DNA of 64,000 nt from Acididesulfobacillus acetoxydans (GCF_902729405.1 NZ_LR746496.1:868001-932000); one strand, 5' to 3'; positions 32,155 to 41,537 are shown, counted from the stretch's first letter. The notes: generated by a model not told the origin, from the letters alone. Made by a program: numbers and translations.

Positions 32155-32754
32155 TCAAATGCGTTCATGGGCCATATTCTTGCCGACAGAGCGGCTCTCT
32201 TTGCGTTGCCGTCCCGTAAACATTTCCCAGAAGGCCTGCGGGGATTCGGTGAAGACGAGGTAGAGATGGATGACCAGGAAGGTGATGAACAACCAGGTGA
32301 AAAGATAGTGGATCGAACGAATTTCCGCCAGGCCCAACCATCCGACGAGGAAAGACATGGTTCCCTGCGGCCAGCCCATGGCGAATCCGGTAAGGGCTTG
32401 CAAAATGATCATGAGGATGACCGCGAGATAGGCCAGACGCTGCAGGGGATTATAAAGCCCCTGCTTGGCATCCTTATTACTTAAAAAGAGATAGTATTTC
32501 ACCTGTTGAGGCAACGACCGAACATTCGGTTTAAACTCCCAATAGTCCCGATAGCGTCCGAGAAAGGCATAATAGATGCGGAGGGCCAAATTGGCGAGAA
32601 GCACGAATGCTGCCACATAGTGGACATAGCGGATGGTGCCCATCTGCCCGTAAGCAGCCGGCCGGTGCAGATAGAACCCGGTAGCTGCCAGTACTACCAT
32701 GGCGGTCAAGTTGACGGCATGGGCAACTCTCTGCGGCAGGTGATGGGTTTCCAT
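32155..32754 (-). CDS. hyaC: [NiFe]-hydrogenase cytochrome b subunit
   Basis: A 199-residue membrane protein with four helices (about residues 15-35, 50-72, 105-130, 140-165). Candidate haem-ligand histidines lie in PQRVAHAVNL, RYVHYVAAF, RSIHYLFTW and VIHLYLVF. It passes electrons from the hydrogenase small subunit to quinone or another membrane acceptor. ATG 32754 follows GAGGAGGAATG. It lies directly downstream of the large subunit; a 146-base gap separates it from the peptidase gene. Confidence 0.92.
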   Translation of the reverse strand: METHHLPQRVAHAVNLTAMVVLAATGFYLHRPAAYGQMGTIRYVHYVAAFVLLANLALRIYYAFLGRYRDYWEFKPNVRSLPQQVKYYLFLSNKDAKQGLYNPLQRLAYLAVILMIILQALTGFAMGWPQGTMSFLVGWLGLAEIRSIHYLFTWLFITFLVIHLYLVFTESPQAFWEMFTGRQRKESRSVGKNMAHERI

Positions 32755-32782
32755 TGAACATTCCTCCTCACATTCACGAATT

Positions 32783-34342
32783 TCAGCCAATCCGGAACTC
32801 AAGTACACGGTTGCTCTCCGGATGGATAATATGAATGGCGCAAGCCAAGCAAGGGTCGTACGAGCGCACGACGCGCACGATGTTGTTCGGATTTTCCGGA
32901 TCGGGTACGGGTACCCCAATCAGGGCTTGCTCAAGGGGTCCCGGCTGGCCGTTCTCGTCTCGGGGCGAGTGGTTCCACGTTGTGGGGACGACCATTTGAT
33001 AATTGGCGATTTTGTGGTTGGCAATTTCCACCCAGTGACCCAGGGCGCCCCGCGGCGCATCAATCATGCCGATACCGGCGCCCGTTGCGGGCGGGTCCCA
33101 GTGTTCTGTGTCATGGATGCGCGTCCTGCCTTGCTTGATATACCCTTCCAGTTCATCAAGCCAGCCGGGCATGGCCTTGGCCAAGAGGACTGTCTCATAG
33201 GCCCTGGCCGCATGGCGGGCGACCGCTCCGGGTTTTATGCCGTACTTGGTGACGATATCCATGAAAGGAGCGGGCTTGAGGACCAGCATGCGGGCCAGGG
33301 GGCCCACCTCCATGGGTTTGCCGTCGTAGCGGGGAGCTTTGATGAACGAGTAGGCTCCGGGTTTATTCAAATCGAAAACAGTGTCACCCTGCACCGGATT
33401 CTTGGTGCCGCAGGCGGGTGTGTACCAAGAGTACTTTACGGCCTCCGTGATCTTAGCTTGGTCAACAGGCTGGACATTGCCGAACCGGTTGTCGAAAATG
33501 ACACCGGCGGGAAAGAAGAGTTCACCTTTGCCCGCGAGAGGAAAGCCTCCGTAGGTGAGATAGTGCCCGTAGCCGCCGCCGATGCCGGCTCGGGCCAGGG
33601 GAAGCAGGGGCCCGGTGCCGAAAGTGGCGACATCCTTCCAGTATACGTTTTCCGCAAAGTCAGCCTGTTCGGCCAGAAGCGTACGGAATTGCTCAATTTG
33701 GGTAATATCAGGCAGCATGGTCACACCGCCGGCGACGATGCTGGACTGGTGGGGCTGCTTGCCGGAAAAGATGGCGGACATCTTTTTCGCTTTAGCCTGC
33801 ATTTCCAGGGCTTTGATATAATGGGACACCGCTAAAGTCACTAGATCAGGATCGTTGACGCTGAATTCGTCAGGTTTATAGCGGGGGAGGAGCGGAGAGG
33901 TATCCCCGGAGTGCACCAGTTTGACTATTTTGTCCTTGACGGCCAGGAGTTTCGGGTCTTTGCCCTGATAATGGGTTACCGCCGTTACATCGAGGTAGTC
34001 GAGAGCGGAGAGATGATAGAAATGCAGGGGGTGATCATGGAGCCACATAGCCCCCAGAATAAGGTTTCGCAGGACCCGGGCCGCTTGTGGGAGTTTGGCT
34101 CCCTGCGCGTTTTCAACGGCGACTGAGGATACCCAGCCATGTGAGCCGGCACAGACCCCGCAGACGCGTTCTGTGACGTAAGTGGCGTCGCGCGGATCTT
34201 TTCCCTTCAGGAGGACCTCCAGTCCCCGGGCCATGGTACCGCTGGCGTGGGCATTGGTCACCTTGCCGCCTTCTATCTCAACTTCGACTTTGAGATGCCC
34301 TTCAATACGGGTGATGGGATCGATCACAATTTTTTGAGTCAT
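32783..34342 (-). CDS. hyaB: [NiFe]-hydrogenase large (catalytic) subunit
   Basis: A 519-residue subunit that holds the NiFe(CN)2CO site. The four nickel-iron cysteines are C61 and C64 in ERVCGVC and C498 and C501 in DPCLACAIH. The protein continues 15 residues past H504, the tail cut off during maturation. TRIEGHLKVEVE near the start is typical of membrane-bound uptake enzymes. Its ATG overlaps the stop of the small subunit (TAATG), so synthesis of the two subunits is coupled. Confidence 0.97.
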   Translation of the reverse strand: MTQKIVIDPITRIEGHLKVEVEIEGGKVTNAHASGTMARGLEVLLKGKDPRDATYVTERVCGVCAGSHGWVSSVAVENAQGAKLPQAARVLRNLILGAMWLHDHPLHFYHLSALDYLDVTAVTHYQGKDPKLLAVKDKIVKLVHSGDTSPLLPRYKPDEFSVNDPDLVTLAVSHYIKALEMQAKAKKMSAIFSGKQPHQSSIVAGGVTMLPDITQIEQFRTLLAEQADFAENVYWKDVATFGTGPLLPLARAGIGGGYGHYLTYGGFPLAGKGELFFPAGVIFDNRFGNVQPVDQAKITEAVKYSWYTPACGTKNPVQGDTVFDLNKPGAYSFIKAPRYDGKPMEVGPLARMLVLKPAPFMDIVTKYGIKPGAVARHAARAYETVLLAKAMPGWLDELEGYIKQGRTRIHDTEHWDPPATGAGIGMIDAPRGALGHWVEIANHKIANYQMVVPTTWNHSPRDENGQPGPLEQALIGVPVPDPENPNNIVRVVRSYDPCLACAIHIIHPESNRVLEFRIG

Positions 34343-35463
34343 TAGTTACGCCTCCCTTTCTCCGGTTTGTCCGGCTTGCCGGGTTTTTCTTGTTTCTCCT
34401 GCTTAAGCCGCCCGGTCGCCGCGTTTCCAATCAGGTGTACGCCGGCTCCCACCACGGCGGCACCGGCGATGACTTTTCCCACCGTTCCGGGGCTGACTCC
34501 GCCCACTCCGGGCAGGCTCATGGTGTCGGTCCGGACATAGAGAGGAGCAAAACCGGCGCGGTGATCCAGGGGCCCGGCGGCATAGAATTCGGGTTGGGTG
34601 CAGCCGGCACAGGGAGAGGAAGCGTTGATACAGAAATTGACACCGTCATTCCACCAGCTTTGGGCACAATCCGTATAAGTCTTGGGCCCCTTGCAGCCTT
34701 TGAGCAAAAGGCAGTAGTCCTTTTGCGATGGGTCATTCCAGTCCGTTAAAAACTGACTTTGTTCGAAATGTCCCCTGCGAGGACAGTTATCGTGAAGAAG
34801 GGTTCCGAAGTAAGCCAGGGGACGTTTGTTGCCGTCAAGTTGGGGTACTTTCTTAAAAACTAAGTACTGAAGGACGGTGCCCAGAACCCACGTCGGTTTG
34901 ACCGGGCAGCCGGGCAAATTGATGACTGGTTTGTTCTTAACCACGTCCTGAACCCCTTTGGCTCCCGTCGGTCCGGCTGCGGGAATTCCTCCGAAGCAGG
35001 CGCAGGCCCCCACGGCTACGATGGCGCCGGCCTTAGCGGCGGCCTCTTCAACAATTTGCCTGAACGGCCTGCCGCCGATCGTTAAGAAACGGTCGTCCGC
35101 AGTGGGGATTGACCCTTCCACGACGAGCAGATAACCCCCCTGTTTAATGTTGTCTTCCAACCAGCTTTCGGCCACCGTACCGCTGGCCGCCATGATTGTC
35201 TCATGATAGCGGACCGAAAGAAGATCGAGGACGATTTCGGCGGGACCGGGGTCAAACGAAGCCAGTACGGACTCCGTGCATCCGGTACAATCCTGCCCCT
35301 CAAGCCAAATGACGGGCGGTTTGGCGGCGGCTTTTTCAACGGCTTCCGCAATGCGCGGTTCATAAATGGCCGGCAGGCCCAGGGCCGCAGTGGCGGCAGC
35401 GACCGCTTTCAGAAATTCGCGGCGATTCAAACCCTTTCTCTCGAGTCGAGATTGAAAATCCAT
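34342..35463 (-). CDS. hyaA: [NiFe]-hydrogenase small subunit, Tat-exported
   Basis: A 373-residue Fe-S subunit. A twin-arginine signal, NRREFLK (R14, R15), precedes a hydrophobic stretch. Proximal-cluster cysteines are in EGQDCTGCTE, VGACACFGG and LPGCPVKP; further cysteines for the medial and distal clusters are in the C-terminal half. A hydrophobic helix near residues 327-347 would anchor it outside the membrane beside the cytochrome b. ATG 35463, nine bases after GGAGGT, is preferred to GTG 35469. First gene of the hya-hyp operon. Confidence 0.96.
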   Translation of the reverse strand: MDFQSRLERKGLNRREFLKAVAAATAALGLPAIYEPRIAEAVEKAAAKPPVIWLEGQDCTGCTESVLASFDPGPAEIVLDLLSVRYHETIMAASGTVAESWLEDNIKQGGYLLVVEGSIPTADDRFLTIGGRPFRQIVEEAAAKAGAIVAVGACACFGGIPAAGPTGAKGVQDVVKNKPVINLPGCPVKPTWVLGTVLQYLVFKKVPQLDGNKRPLAYFGTLLHDNCPRRGHFEQSQFLTDWNDPSQKDYCLLLKGCKGPKTYTDCAQSWWNDGVNFCINASSPCAGCTQPEFYAAGPLDHRAGFAPLYVRTDTMSLPGVGGVSPGTVGKVIAGAAVVGAGVHLIGNAATGRLKQEKQEKPGKPDKPEKGRRN

Positions 35464-35500
35464 TCTCACACCTCCAGCAATATTAGCGCCAAACGGTTTG

Positions 35501-35512
35501 TCTAAGCTTAGA
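35501..35512. promoter_or_regulatory. Palindrome TCTAAGCTTAGA in the hyaA leader
   Basis: A perfect 12-bp palindrome about 40 bases before the hyaA start and downstream of the predicted sigma-54 transcription start. It shares the GTCTAA...TTAGA half-sites found upstream at 35870-35884, so the same protein may bind both. Confidence 0.5.
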
Positions 35513-35606
35513 TGGCCAATGAAACCGTCTGCCCCCTCCTCGGGCGATCGGTCTCATAAAGGGAAAAATTAAGGTATTTATAATAAGTCAGATAAAGGGA
35601 TTTCCA

Positions 35607-35622
35607 TGCAAAAAGCATACCA
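35607..35622 (-). promoter_or_regulatory. Sigma-54 promoter of the hydrogenase operon
   Basis: On the minus strand TGGTATGCTTTTTGCA: the GG of -24 and GC of -12 are separated by exactly 10 bases, and 10 of the 12 fixed positions of TGGCACG-N4-TTGCA match. Transcription would start near 35596, giving a leader of about 130 bases before hyaA. A sigma-54 activator gene lies immediately upstream. Confidence 0.8.
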
Positions 35623-35750
35623 ACAAGTGAGCGAGGCTGCCCGGGCCCGGCGCGAGAAGGGTGCATATTGCCTGAATAGTGCCGAAAATAGCCGGCCGCG
35701 GGTCAAACGGAGTACGAAACGCGAAATGTAAACTTTCTGAATAGGCACAG

Positions 35751-35772
35751 AAAAAGCGCTTGCGTAAGCGCT
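35751..35772 (-). terminator. Terminator after the sigma-54 regulator
   Basis: On the minus strand AGCGCTT (35772-35766) pairs with AAGCGCT (35761-35755) around a 4-base loop and runs into TTTT (35754-35751). It separates the hydF-hydG-regulator transcript from the hydrogenase operon. Confidence 0.75.
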
Positions 35773-35884
35773 CCAATTGTCTAGATATTGGACAGTGACA
35801 AGAGCTTGTTCGCTTGTCCAGACTCGAAAAGAGTTGGGAAAATGCTAAATGTGTCTAGATATTAAACATGTCTAAGAGTTAGAC
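35773..35884. promoter_or_regulatory. Cluster of repeated dyads, likely activator sites
   Basis: Three related sites: TGTCTAGATATTGGACA (35778-35794, itself inside CCAAT...ATTGG), TGTCTAGATATTAAACA (35852-35868) and GTCTAA-GAG-TTAGAC (35870-35884). Between the first two lies a further dyad, GGACA...TGTCC (about 35790-35819). They sit about 190-280 bases upstream of the predicted sigma-54 start, the usual position for enhancer sites. Which protein binds them is inferred from the adjacent activator gene. Confidence 0.6.
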
Positions 35885-35973
35885 GGAAATTACGGCCGCG
35901 GCAGTCGGCAAATGCCTCGGAGAGTGCGGCCGAACAGGATAATTTACTGGCAAGTGCGGTTGGCGCCGGTTCT

Positions 35974-38184
35974 TCAGCCGCTTTCCATGAGTCCGTACTC
36001 TTTCAACTTGAGGTAGAAGGTGGCCCGGGGCATGCCGAGAGTCTGGGCGGCGGCGGCGCGGTTATTTCCGCTCGTCTTCAAAGCCTGGGCGATCATTTTC
36101 TTTTCCAGTTCCTGCACAGCCTCTTTTAAAGGTTTTAATTCTACAGAGGAGTCGCTTTTCGCCAACTTTGTCAGGAAAGGGGGCAGGTGGTAGGGCTGAA
36201 TGACATTTTCGTCAACGGTATAGTGCAGGCGTTCAATGATATTCTCCAATTCGCGCACGTTTCCCGGCCAGTCGTACTGCATAAAGCAGCCGATGGTGTC
36301 TTCACTGAAGATTTTCGGCGGAACCTTGCGGGCCAGGCCCATTTTCTGGGAGAAGTGGTTGACTAGGTGGGGAATATCTTCTTTGTGGTCGCGCAAAGGG
36401 GGCATTGTAATGCTGATGACATTTAAGCGGTAGAAGAGATCGGCCCGGAATTTTCCTTCGTGCACGAGACGGCGCAGCTCACGGTTGGTGGCGGCGATGA
36501 TCCGGGCATCAAGCCTGAGCGTATGAGTTCCGCCCACTCGCTCAAATTCCCGTTCCTGCAAGACGCGCAGCAGTTTGGCCTGCATGGTTAAGGGCATGTC
36601 CCCTATTTCGTCAAGTAAAATGCTGCCTCCTTTCGCCAATTCGAATTTGCCGGGTTTTCCCCCTTTTTTGGCGCCTGTGAAAGCCCCTTCTTCATAACCG
36701 AAAAGTTCCGATTCAAGCAGGTTTTCCGGCAGGGCTGCGCAATTGATGCCGATGAAGGGGTGGTCCCGCCTATTGCTCAGGCGATGGACGAATTGGGCGA
36801 AGACCTCTTTGCCCCCTCCGCTTTCACCCTGAATGAGTACGTTGGCGTCATTACGGCTGGCTTTGACGGCGAGACGCCGCAATTCCAGGTTGGCAGCGCT
36901 GATGCCGATAAGAAACTGCTCATTCTCGTGATAGGTCTGTTTGAGGCGCAGGCGCTCTTTATAGATTTCGATTTCGCCGTGTGACTGTTCAATCAGATAA
37001 GGAAGGCACATATCAATTTCCGCCAAGCCTTGGTATACGGCCACCGCTTTTTCGCGGCAGGAGTCATAGCCGCAGGAGCCGCAGTTCAATTCGTCTTCGG
37101 GCTTGAACTTGTTGGTATAGCGTAGAATTTCCTTGATTTCCGATTCACTCGGTTCCTTGAGAACGTGATGCTTGTCCGCGAATTCCCGGTGCAAATTAAG
37201 GGGCGGATTAGGTTCGATTTCGTCGCGTTTCTTGCGCTGGGCATATTTGAAAATTTGATATTTGCGGCTGAAGAGGTCGAGGGGGCTGTCCATTTCCGGG
37301 CCGTCGATACAACCCCGGCAGAGCAGGATATCGATGAAGCGGGCTTGCACCAGGCCGTCCTGCAGGTTATGCAGAAATTCGAGACAGTCCTCTTTGCCGT
37401 CGACGATGGCGATGTCTTCTTCCCTATAGAGGGTGCCGTCCGGATCAAGGTTGCGGGTCAGGCCGCCGCTGAGCGGGAAAAGGGGCGGCAGGGATTCGCC
37501 CCGGGGCCGTTGGGGGACGGAACGGTCGAGTTCGCGGTGAAAGCCATGGCTGTCCAGCATGCCTTTGAGTTCTTTGAAAGTAAGCACGGCATCAAGCACA
37601 CCTTGCCCGAATTCCGTCATTTCTTCTTTCTTGGCAATGCAAGGGCCGATAAAGACGATTTTTGCCTGAGGGAATTTCCAGCGCGCATATTTGGCACTGG
37701 CGAGTACCGCGGAGTCGACCGGGACGAGAAAAGGAATGAGAGTGGGAAAATGGCGTTCAATCATGCCCACGATGGCGGGGCAGTATGAGCTGATGGCCAA
37801 ATCCGGGTTGTTGACCAGAAATTCCCGGTAAGCCGGAACGGTCAATTCAATACCGTGGGTGACTTCGATGACCTGGGTAAAGCCGAGACTTTTCAAATCG
37901 GCGAAGAGCTCCTCGGCTTCCAAGTAGTAAAAAGAAGCCGGGAAAGAGGGGGCAAGCAAGGCGACTGTTTCGCCCCCGGCGAAGAAGCGCGGCAGGTCTT
38001 CCACATAACTCACGATTTGCTTGGCATTTTGGGAACATACCCGCACGCAGTTGCCGCAGCTGATGCAGCGTTCTTCCACGACAGTAGCCTGACCGAGTTC
38101 GACCTTGATTGCTTTCACCGGGCAGTTGCGGACACAGGAATAGCAGGCTTTGCATTTGTCAGCAATCGTTTTGACGACAGGCAT
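35974..38184 (-). CDS. H-cluster sensor fused to sigma-54 transcription activator
   Basis: A 736-residue fusion. Residues 8-52 hold two 4Fe-4S ferredoxin motifs (C11, C14, C17, C21; C40, C43, C46, C50). Residues about 70-330 form an [FeFe]-hydrogenase large-subunit-like domain with three degenerate H-cluster motifs: SSYCP (C135), GPCIAKK (C182) and [10 protein letters not shown] (C289, C292). The usual proton-relay cysteine before C135 is tyrosine, as in sensory rather than catalytic enzymes. [10 protein letters not shown] motif (C368, C371, C376, C393) marks a further Fe-S domain. The AAA+ domain has Walker A GESGGGKE (453-460), the sigma-54 contact GAFTGA (500-505) and Walker B ILLDEI (522-527). 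A Fis-type helix-turn-helix ends it (about 706-731). It lies between hydG and the [NiFe] hydrogenase operon. Proposed role: H2 or redox sensing and activation of that operon. Confidence 0.93.
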   Translation of the reverse strand: MPVVKTIADKCKACYSCVRNCPVKAIKVELGQATVVEERCISCGNCVRVCSQNAKQIVSYVEDLPRFFAGGETVALLAPSFPASFYYLEAEELFADLKSLGFTQVIEVTHGIELTVPAYREFLVNNPDLAISSYCPAIVGMIERHFPTLIPFLVPVDSAVLASAKYARWKFPQAKIVFIGPCIAKKEEMTEFGQGVLDAVLTFKELKGMLDSHGFHRELDRSVPQRPRGESLPPLFPLSGGLTRNLDPDGTLYREEDIAIVDGKEDCLEFLHNLQDGLVQARFIDILLCRGCIDGPEMDSPLDLFSRKYQIFKYAQRKKRDEIEPNPPLNLHREFADKHHVLKEPSESEIKEILRYTNKFKPEDELNCGSCGYDSCREKAVAVYQGLAEIDMCLPYLIEQSHGEIEIYKERLRLKQTYHENEQFLIGISAANLELRRLAVKASRNDANVLIQGESGGGKEVFAQFVHRLSNRRDHPFIGINCAALPENLLESELFGYEEGAFTGAKKGGKPGKFELAKGGSILLDEIGDMPLTMQAKLLRVLQEREFERVGGTHTLRLDARIIAATNRELRRLVHEGKFRADLFYRLNVISITMPPLRDHKEDIPHLVNHFSQKMGLARKVPPKIFSEDTIGCFMQYDWPGNVRELENIIERLHYTVDENVIQPYHLPPFLTKLAKSDSSVELKPLKEAVQELEKKMIAQALKTSGNNRAAAAQTLGMPRATFYLKLKEYGLMESG

Positions 38185-38284
38185 GGTATGACCTCCGAAG
38201 TTTGTACTTTTTAGAACAAAAAATACACTCGCAGAAAGCGCTCCGGGTACAGCCGGTCGGGAATGCCGGATTTAAAAATAGGGT

Positions 38285-39712
38285 TTAAAAATACAGATCC
38301 CTTTCACCCTGAACCAGGCGTTCCAGGCGGGCCTCAGTTTCGGCACGGGTCTTGGCCAGGGGAATCCGGGCCAGGTGTTGGGCGATGGTTTCTTCGCCCA
38401 GGGAGCGCACGGCCGGGGAAGCGTAGTCCAGCAGATACTCTTTAAACGTCAAGATGGCATTGGGCTGACACATGTTCTGAATGGAGCCGCTTTTAGCGAG
38501 AGGCATAAAATGGTCCCCGGTACGCCCTTGGCGGTAACAGGCGGTGCAGAAGCTCGGCAAGAAACCTTTTTGGCAGAGGTCGGCGATCACCTCGTCAGGA
38601 GAACGCCGGTCACTCAGCTGAAACTGAGGGGCAGCCGGGGAGCTCTGCGCGCTGCCGGCGGAGGCATACCCGCCCACATCGGTGGAAGAACCCGCGCTCA
38701 ATTGGGAAATGCCCAGGGCGAACAGTTCATCGCGCAAAGCGGGTTCTTCCCGAGTGGAAATGATGAGGCCGGTGTAAGGTACGGCGAGCCGCAGGACAGC
38801 CACGATTTTCTTGAGGTCCCGATCCGTGACTAAATGAGGAAAAGTCCGCAAATCAACTCCTGCGGCCGGGCGCAGGCGGGGTACGGAAAGAGTGTGCGGT
38901 CCTACCCCGAACGACTTTTCCAGGGCCTGAGCGTGACTCAGCAGGGCCAGCACTTCAAAATGATAATCATAGAGGCCGAAGAGCACACCGAGCCCTACAT
39001 CATCGATGCCGGCGCTCATGGCGCGATGGTGGGCCGTGGTATGGTAGTCGTAATCTCTCTTGGGACCGGAGGGATGTACTTGGCTATAGGTTTCCCGGTG
39101 ATAAGTCTCCTGGAAGAGAATATAAGTGCCGATTTGGGCCTTTTTCAGGCGCCGGTAGTTTTCAACGCTTGTTGCGGCGATGTTGACGTTGACCCGCCGG
39201 ATACGGCCGTTTCCTTCCCGCACTCTGTAGATAGCAGAAATGGCTTTCTCCAAGTAATCCAGGTCACACTCGCCGGGATCCTCCCCGCATTCCAAAGCCA
39301 GGCGCTTGTGCCCCATGCGCTCCAGGGCTCGGATTTCTGCCTCTATCTCATCTAGGGTTAAACGGTGGCGTTCAAATTTATTGTCCCTGCGGTAGCCGCA
39401 ATACAGGCAGTTGTTGATACAGAAACTGCTCAAATAGAGAGGAGCGAAAAAGACCATACGCCGGCCGTAGATTTTCTGCTTGATGGCGCCGGCCGTGCGA
39501 AAAAGTTCGCCGAGCACCGCGTCATCCTCACAAAAGAGAAGTTGGGCGGTCTCCTCCAAGCTGAGCCCTTCTGCCTCCCGCGCCCGGTCGATGACAGCCA
39601 GCAGGTGCGCGGGGGCGGAAGACGCGCTTTGCCGCCGGGCCTCGGCCAAAAGGCGGTTAATCCGGTCTTCGTCGATAAAAGAGGCGTCAAACAACGGATT
39701 TTTTTGCTCCAT
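38285..39712 (-). CDS. hydG: [FeFe]-hydrogenase maturase HydG (radical SAM)
   Basis: A 475-residue radical-SAM tyrosine lyase that makes the CO and CN ligands of the H-cluster. The SAM cluster motif is C98-x3-C102-x2-C105 in SFCINNCLYCGYR. The C-terminal auxiliary-cluster motif is CTACYRQGRTGDHF. ILFQETYHRETY and GLYDYHFEVLALL are typical of HydG and separate it from ThiH. ATG 39712 gives the normal N-terminus, though its ribosome site is weak; the frame is open to 39826. It lies 100 bases upstream of the H-cluster sensor gene. Confidence 0.93.
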   Translation of the reverse strand: MEQKNPLFDASFIDEDRINRLLAEARRQSASSAPAHLLAVIDRAREAEGLSLEETAQLLFCEDDAVLGELFRTAGAIKQKIYGRRMVFFAPLYLSSFCINNCLYCGYRRDNKFERHRLTLDEIEAEIRALERMGHKRLALECGEDPGECDLDYLEKAISAIYRVREGNGRIRRVNVNIAATSVENYRRLKKAQIGTYILFQETYHRETYSQVHPSGPKRDYDYHTTAHHRAMSAGIDDVGLGVLFGLYDYHFEVLALLSHAQALEKSFGVGPHTLSVPRLRPAAGVDLRTFPHLVTDRDLKKIVAVLRLAVPYTGLIISTREEPALRDELFALGISQLSAGSSTDVGGYASAGSAQSSPAAPQFQLSDRRSPDEVIADLCQKGFLPSFCTACYRQGRTGDHFMPLAKSGSIQNMCQPNAILTFKEYLLDYASPAVRSLGEETIAQHLARIPLAKTRAETEARLERLVQGERDLYF

Positions 39713-39906
39713 CAATTTTTTCCCGGTCGCTAAATAACATGCCAGGCTCCCTTGCCGCCCAGGCTCTGCCGGACGCTGAAAGTTACTGTCGCACGGCCAC
39801 TGGACGAAACACTTCAATAAAGACATGTTTATTCCCGCCGACTCAAACGGAAAACCGGGTTGTTCACTCCTTCCGTAAATTGATCAAACAGGTGGGGACA
39901 GTCGGG

Positions 39907-41280
39907 TCAGAACTGTCCCGGGGCCAGGGTGTCTTCCGGCTGCGCGGGTTGCAGTCCGCATTGCTGGCGTGAACGGATAACCCGTAAGGCATCTGGAAAA
40001 GGTGACAAGGTCCTGGGCAGAATCCCGTGCAGATAGGCGATGCCGACTCCGTAATTGACCACAGGCACTCCGGCGGAGGTAATCCGGTGCAGGCGGGCGA
40101 GCATCTGCCGGCGATTCAGCATACAAGCTCCGCAATGTACGACGAGTTGAAATTCACTCAGGTCCGCGGGCAGAGTGCCGCCGCTGACCCAAGTATAGGA
40201 GAGTTTGCCGCCGACCTTTTGTTCAAGCCAGGAGGGAATTTTCACTTTGCCGATATCGTCATCCGTCCGGTGGTGGGTGCAGGCCTCGGCAATTAAGATG
40301 TGATCCCCCCTCCGTAAACGTTCGATCGCCTTGGCACCGGCGGCTAACTCGCACAGATCTCCTTTATAGCGAGCGAAAAGAATGGAGAAGGAGGTCAGGG
40401 TGATTTCCGCCGGAGTCAGGGTGTTAACCGTTTTGAAGGCTTGAGAGTCCGTGATGACCATTCTGGGCGGGTTTCTCAATGAGGCCAAGGCCGCGGGCAG
40501 TTCTTCGCTCTGTATGGTCAGGGCCTGGGCGTGATGGTCGAGAAGGTCGCGAATGACCTGAACCTGGGGCAGGATCAAACGGCTCTTGGGGGCGGAACGG
40601 TCAATGGGCGCCACGAGGATCACGGTATCCCCGGCTTGGACCAGATCTCCGATCAGGGTGGGTTCCTCCCGGTCCGGAGAGGCGGCTTCAATAATAGCGG
40701 ACTTGAGGGCCTCGATCCCGGCTTTGGTTCGCGCGCTTGCCGGGATGACCGGGACTGTCGGGGGAAACCGGTTCGCAGCCGCAGTACGGATCCGGGCTAC
40801 CGTGTCCGGGCTGAGAACGTCCACTTTGTTCAGAGCGACAACGAGTGGCAGCCGGCGTTCCTGTAAAAGGGAGACGATCTTGTCTTCTGGGCTTCCCCAA
40901 CCTTCCGGGGTATCGACGGCGAGGAGGGCGAGGTCGGTTTTGTCCAGGACGTCGAGACTGCGCCGGACCCGTTCGCCGCCTAAGATTCCTTCGTCGTCCA
41001 GACCCGCGGTATCGACCAGAACGACCGGGCCGATGGGTAAGATCTCCATGGTTTTGTAGACAGGGTCGGTGGTTGTCCCGGGCGTGGATGAGACAATCGA
41101 CACTTCCTGGTTGGCAATCGCGTTGATCAGGCTGGATTTGCCGGCGTTGCGGCGGCCGAAAACCGCGATGTGCAGGCGTTCTCCCCGTGGGGTCTCGTTG
41201 AGTCCGGCTGCCCCGCCTGTTGTTGCGGAGTGGCTGGGGTGGGCGTTGTTCGGTAAATCATGGTCCGCTGGTTTGTACAT
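39907..41280 (-). CDS. hydF: [FeFe]-hydrogenase maturation GTPase HydF
   Basis: A 457-residue scaffold protein on which the 2Fe subcluster is assembled. The GTPase P-loop is GRRNAGKS (residues 42-49), with STPGTTTDP, VDTAGLDD and NKVD following. The C-terminal Fe-S ligands are in EACTHH and HCGAC. ATG 41280 is preferred: the sigma-A promoter at 41432-41404 would start transcription near 41397, downstream of the alternative ATG at 41403, and the extra 41 residues are not conserved. First gene of the minus-strand hydF-hydG-regulator unit. Confidence 0.92.
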   Translation of the reverse strand: MYKPADHDLPNNAHPSHSATTGGAAGLNETPRGERLHIAVFGRRNAGKSSLINAIANQEVSIVSSTPGTTTDPVYKTMEILPIGPVVLVDTAGLDDEGILGGERVRRSLDVLDKTDLALLAVDTPEGWGSPEDKIVSLLQERRLPLVVALNKVDVLSPDTVARIRTAAANRFPPTVPVIPASARTKAGIEALKSAIIEAASPDREEPTLIGDLVQAGDTVILVAPIDRSAPKSRLILPQVQVIRDLLDHHAQALTIQSEELPAALASLRNPPRMVITDSQAFKTVNTLTPAEITLTSFSILFARYKGDLCELAAGAKAIERLRRGDHILIAEACTHHRTDDDIGKVKIPSWLEQKVGGKLSYTWVSGGTLPADLSEFQLVVHCGACMLNRRQMLARLHRITSAGVPVVNYGVGIAYLHGILPRTLSPFPDALRVIRSRQQCGLQPAQPEDTLAPGQF

Positions 41281-41403
41281 GGGTATCCATCCGTTTCTCA
41301 GCCAAAATACTGGGTTCTTGAGCGGCCGTAACAAGTGCCTGGCGGGTTCGCCTGAAAATGCGGCACCGCTTGGGACAGCACTGTCTAAAAATTGTACATC
41401 CAT

Positions 41404-41432
41404 ATTGTAATCCTTTGCGGGCGATTGTTCAA
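41404..41432 (-). promoter_or_regulatory. Sigma-A promoter of hydF
   Basis: On the minus strand TTGAAC (41432-41427), 17 bases, TACAAT (41409-41404). A strong match, reading hydF-hydG-regulator. It suggests that maturases and sensor are made by housekeeping transcription while the hydrogenase itself waits for sigma-54. Confidence 0.75.
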
Positions 41433-41537
41433 GGATATGCGCTTCGGAGGTGGGAAATGCTGTTACGGGTGACTATTCACCGGTTGAAAAATTTCCGAAA
41501 ACAGCGGGTTCCGTGGGCTGCCGGAAAGCGAAATCGC

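Noticed and set aside
32822-33835. 337-codon + strand frame over the hydrogenase large subunit
   Set aside because: The minus strand codes an unmistakable catalytic subunit with all four metal cysteines.
41281-41403. Longer HydF N-terminus from ATG 41403
   Set aside because: The start would lie upstream of the predicted transcription start and the added residues are not conserved.
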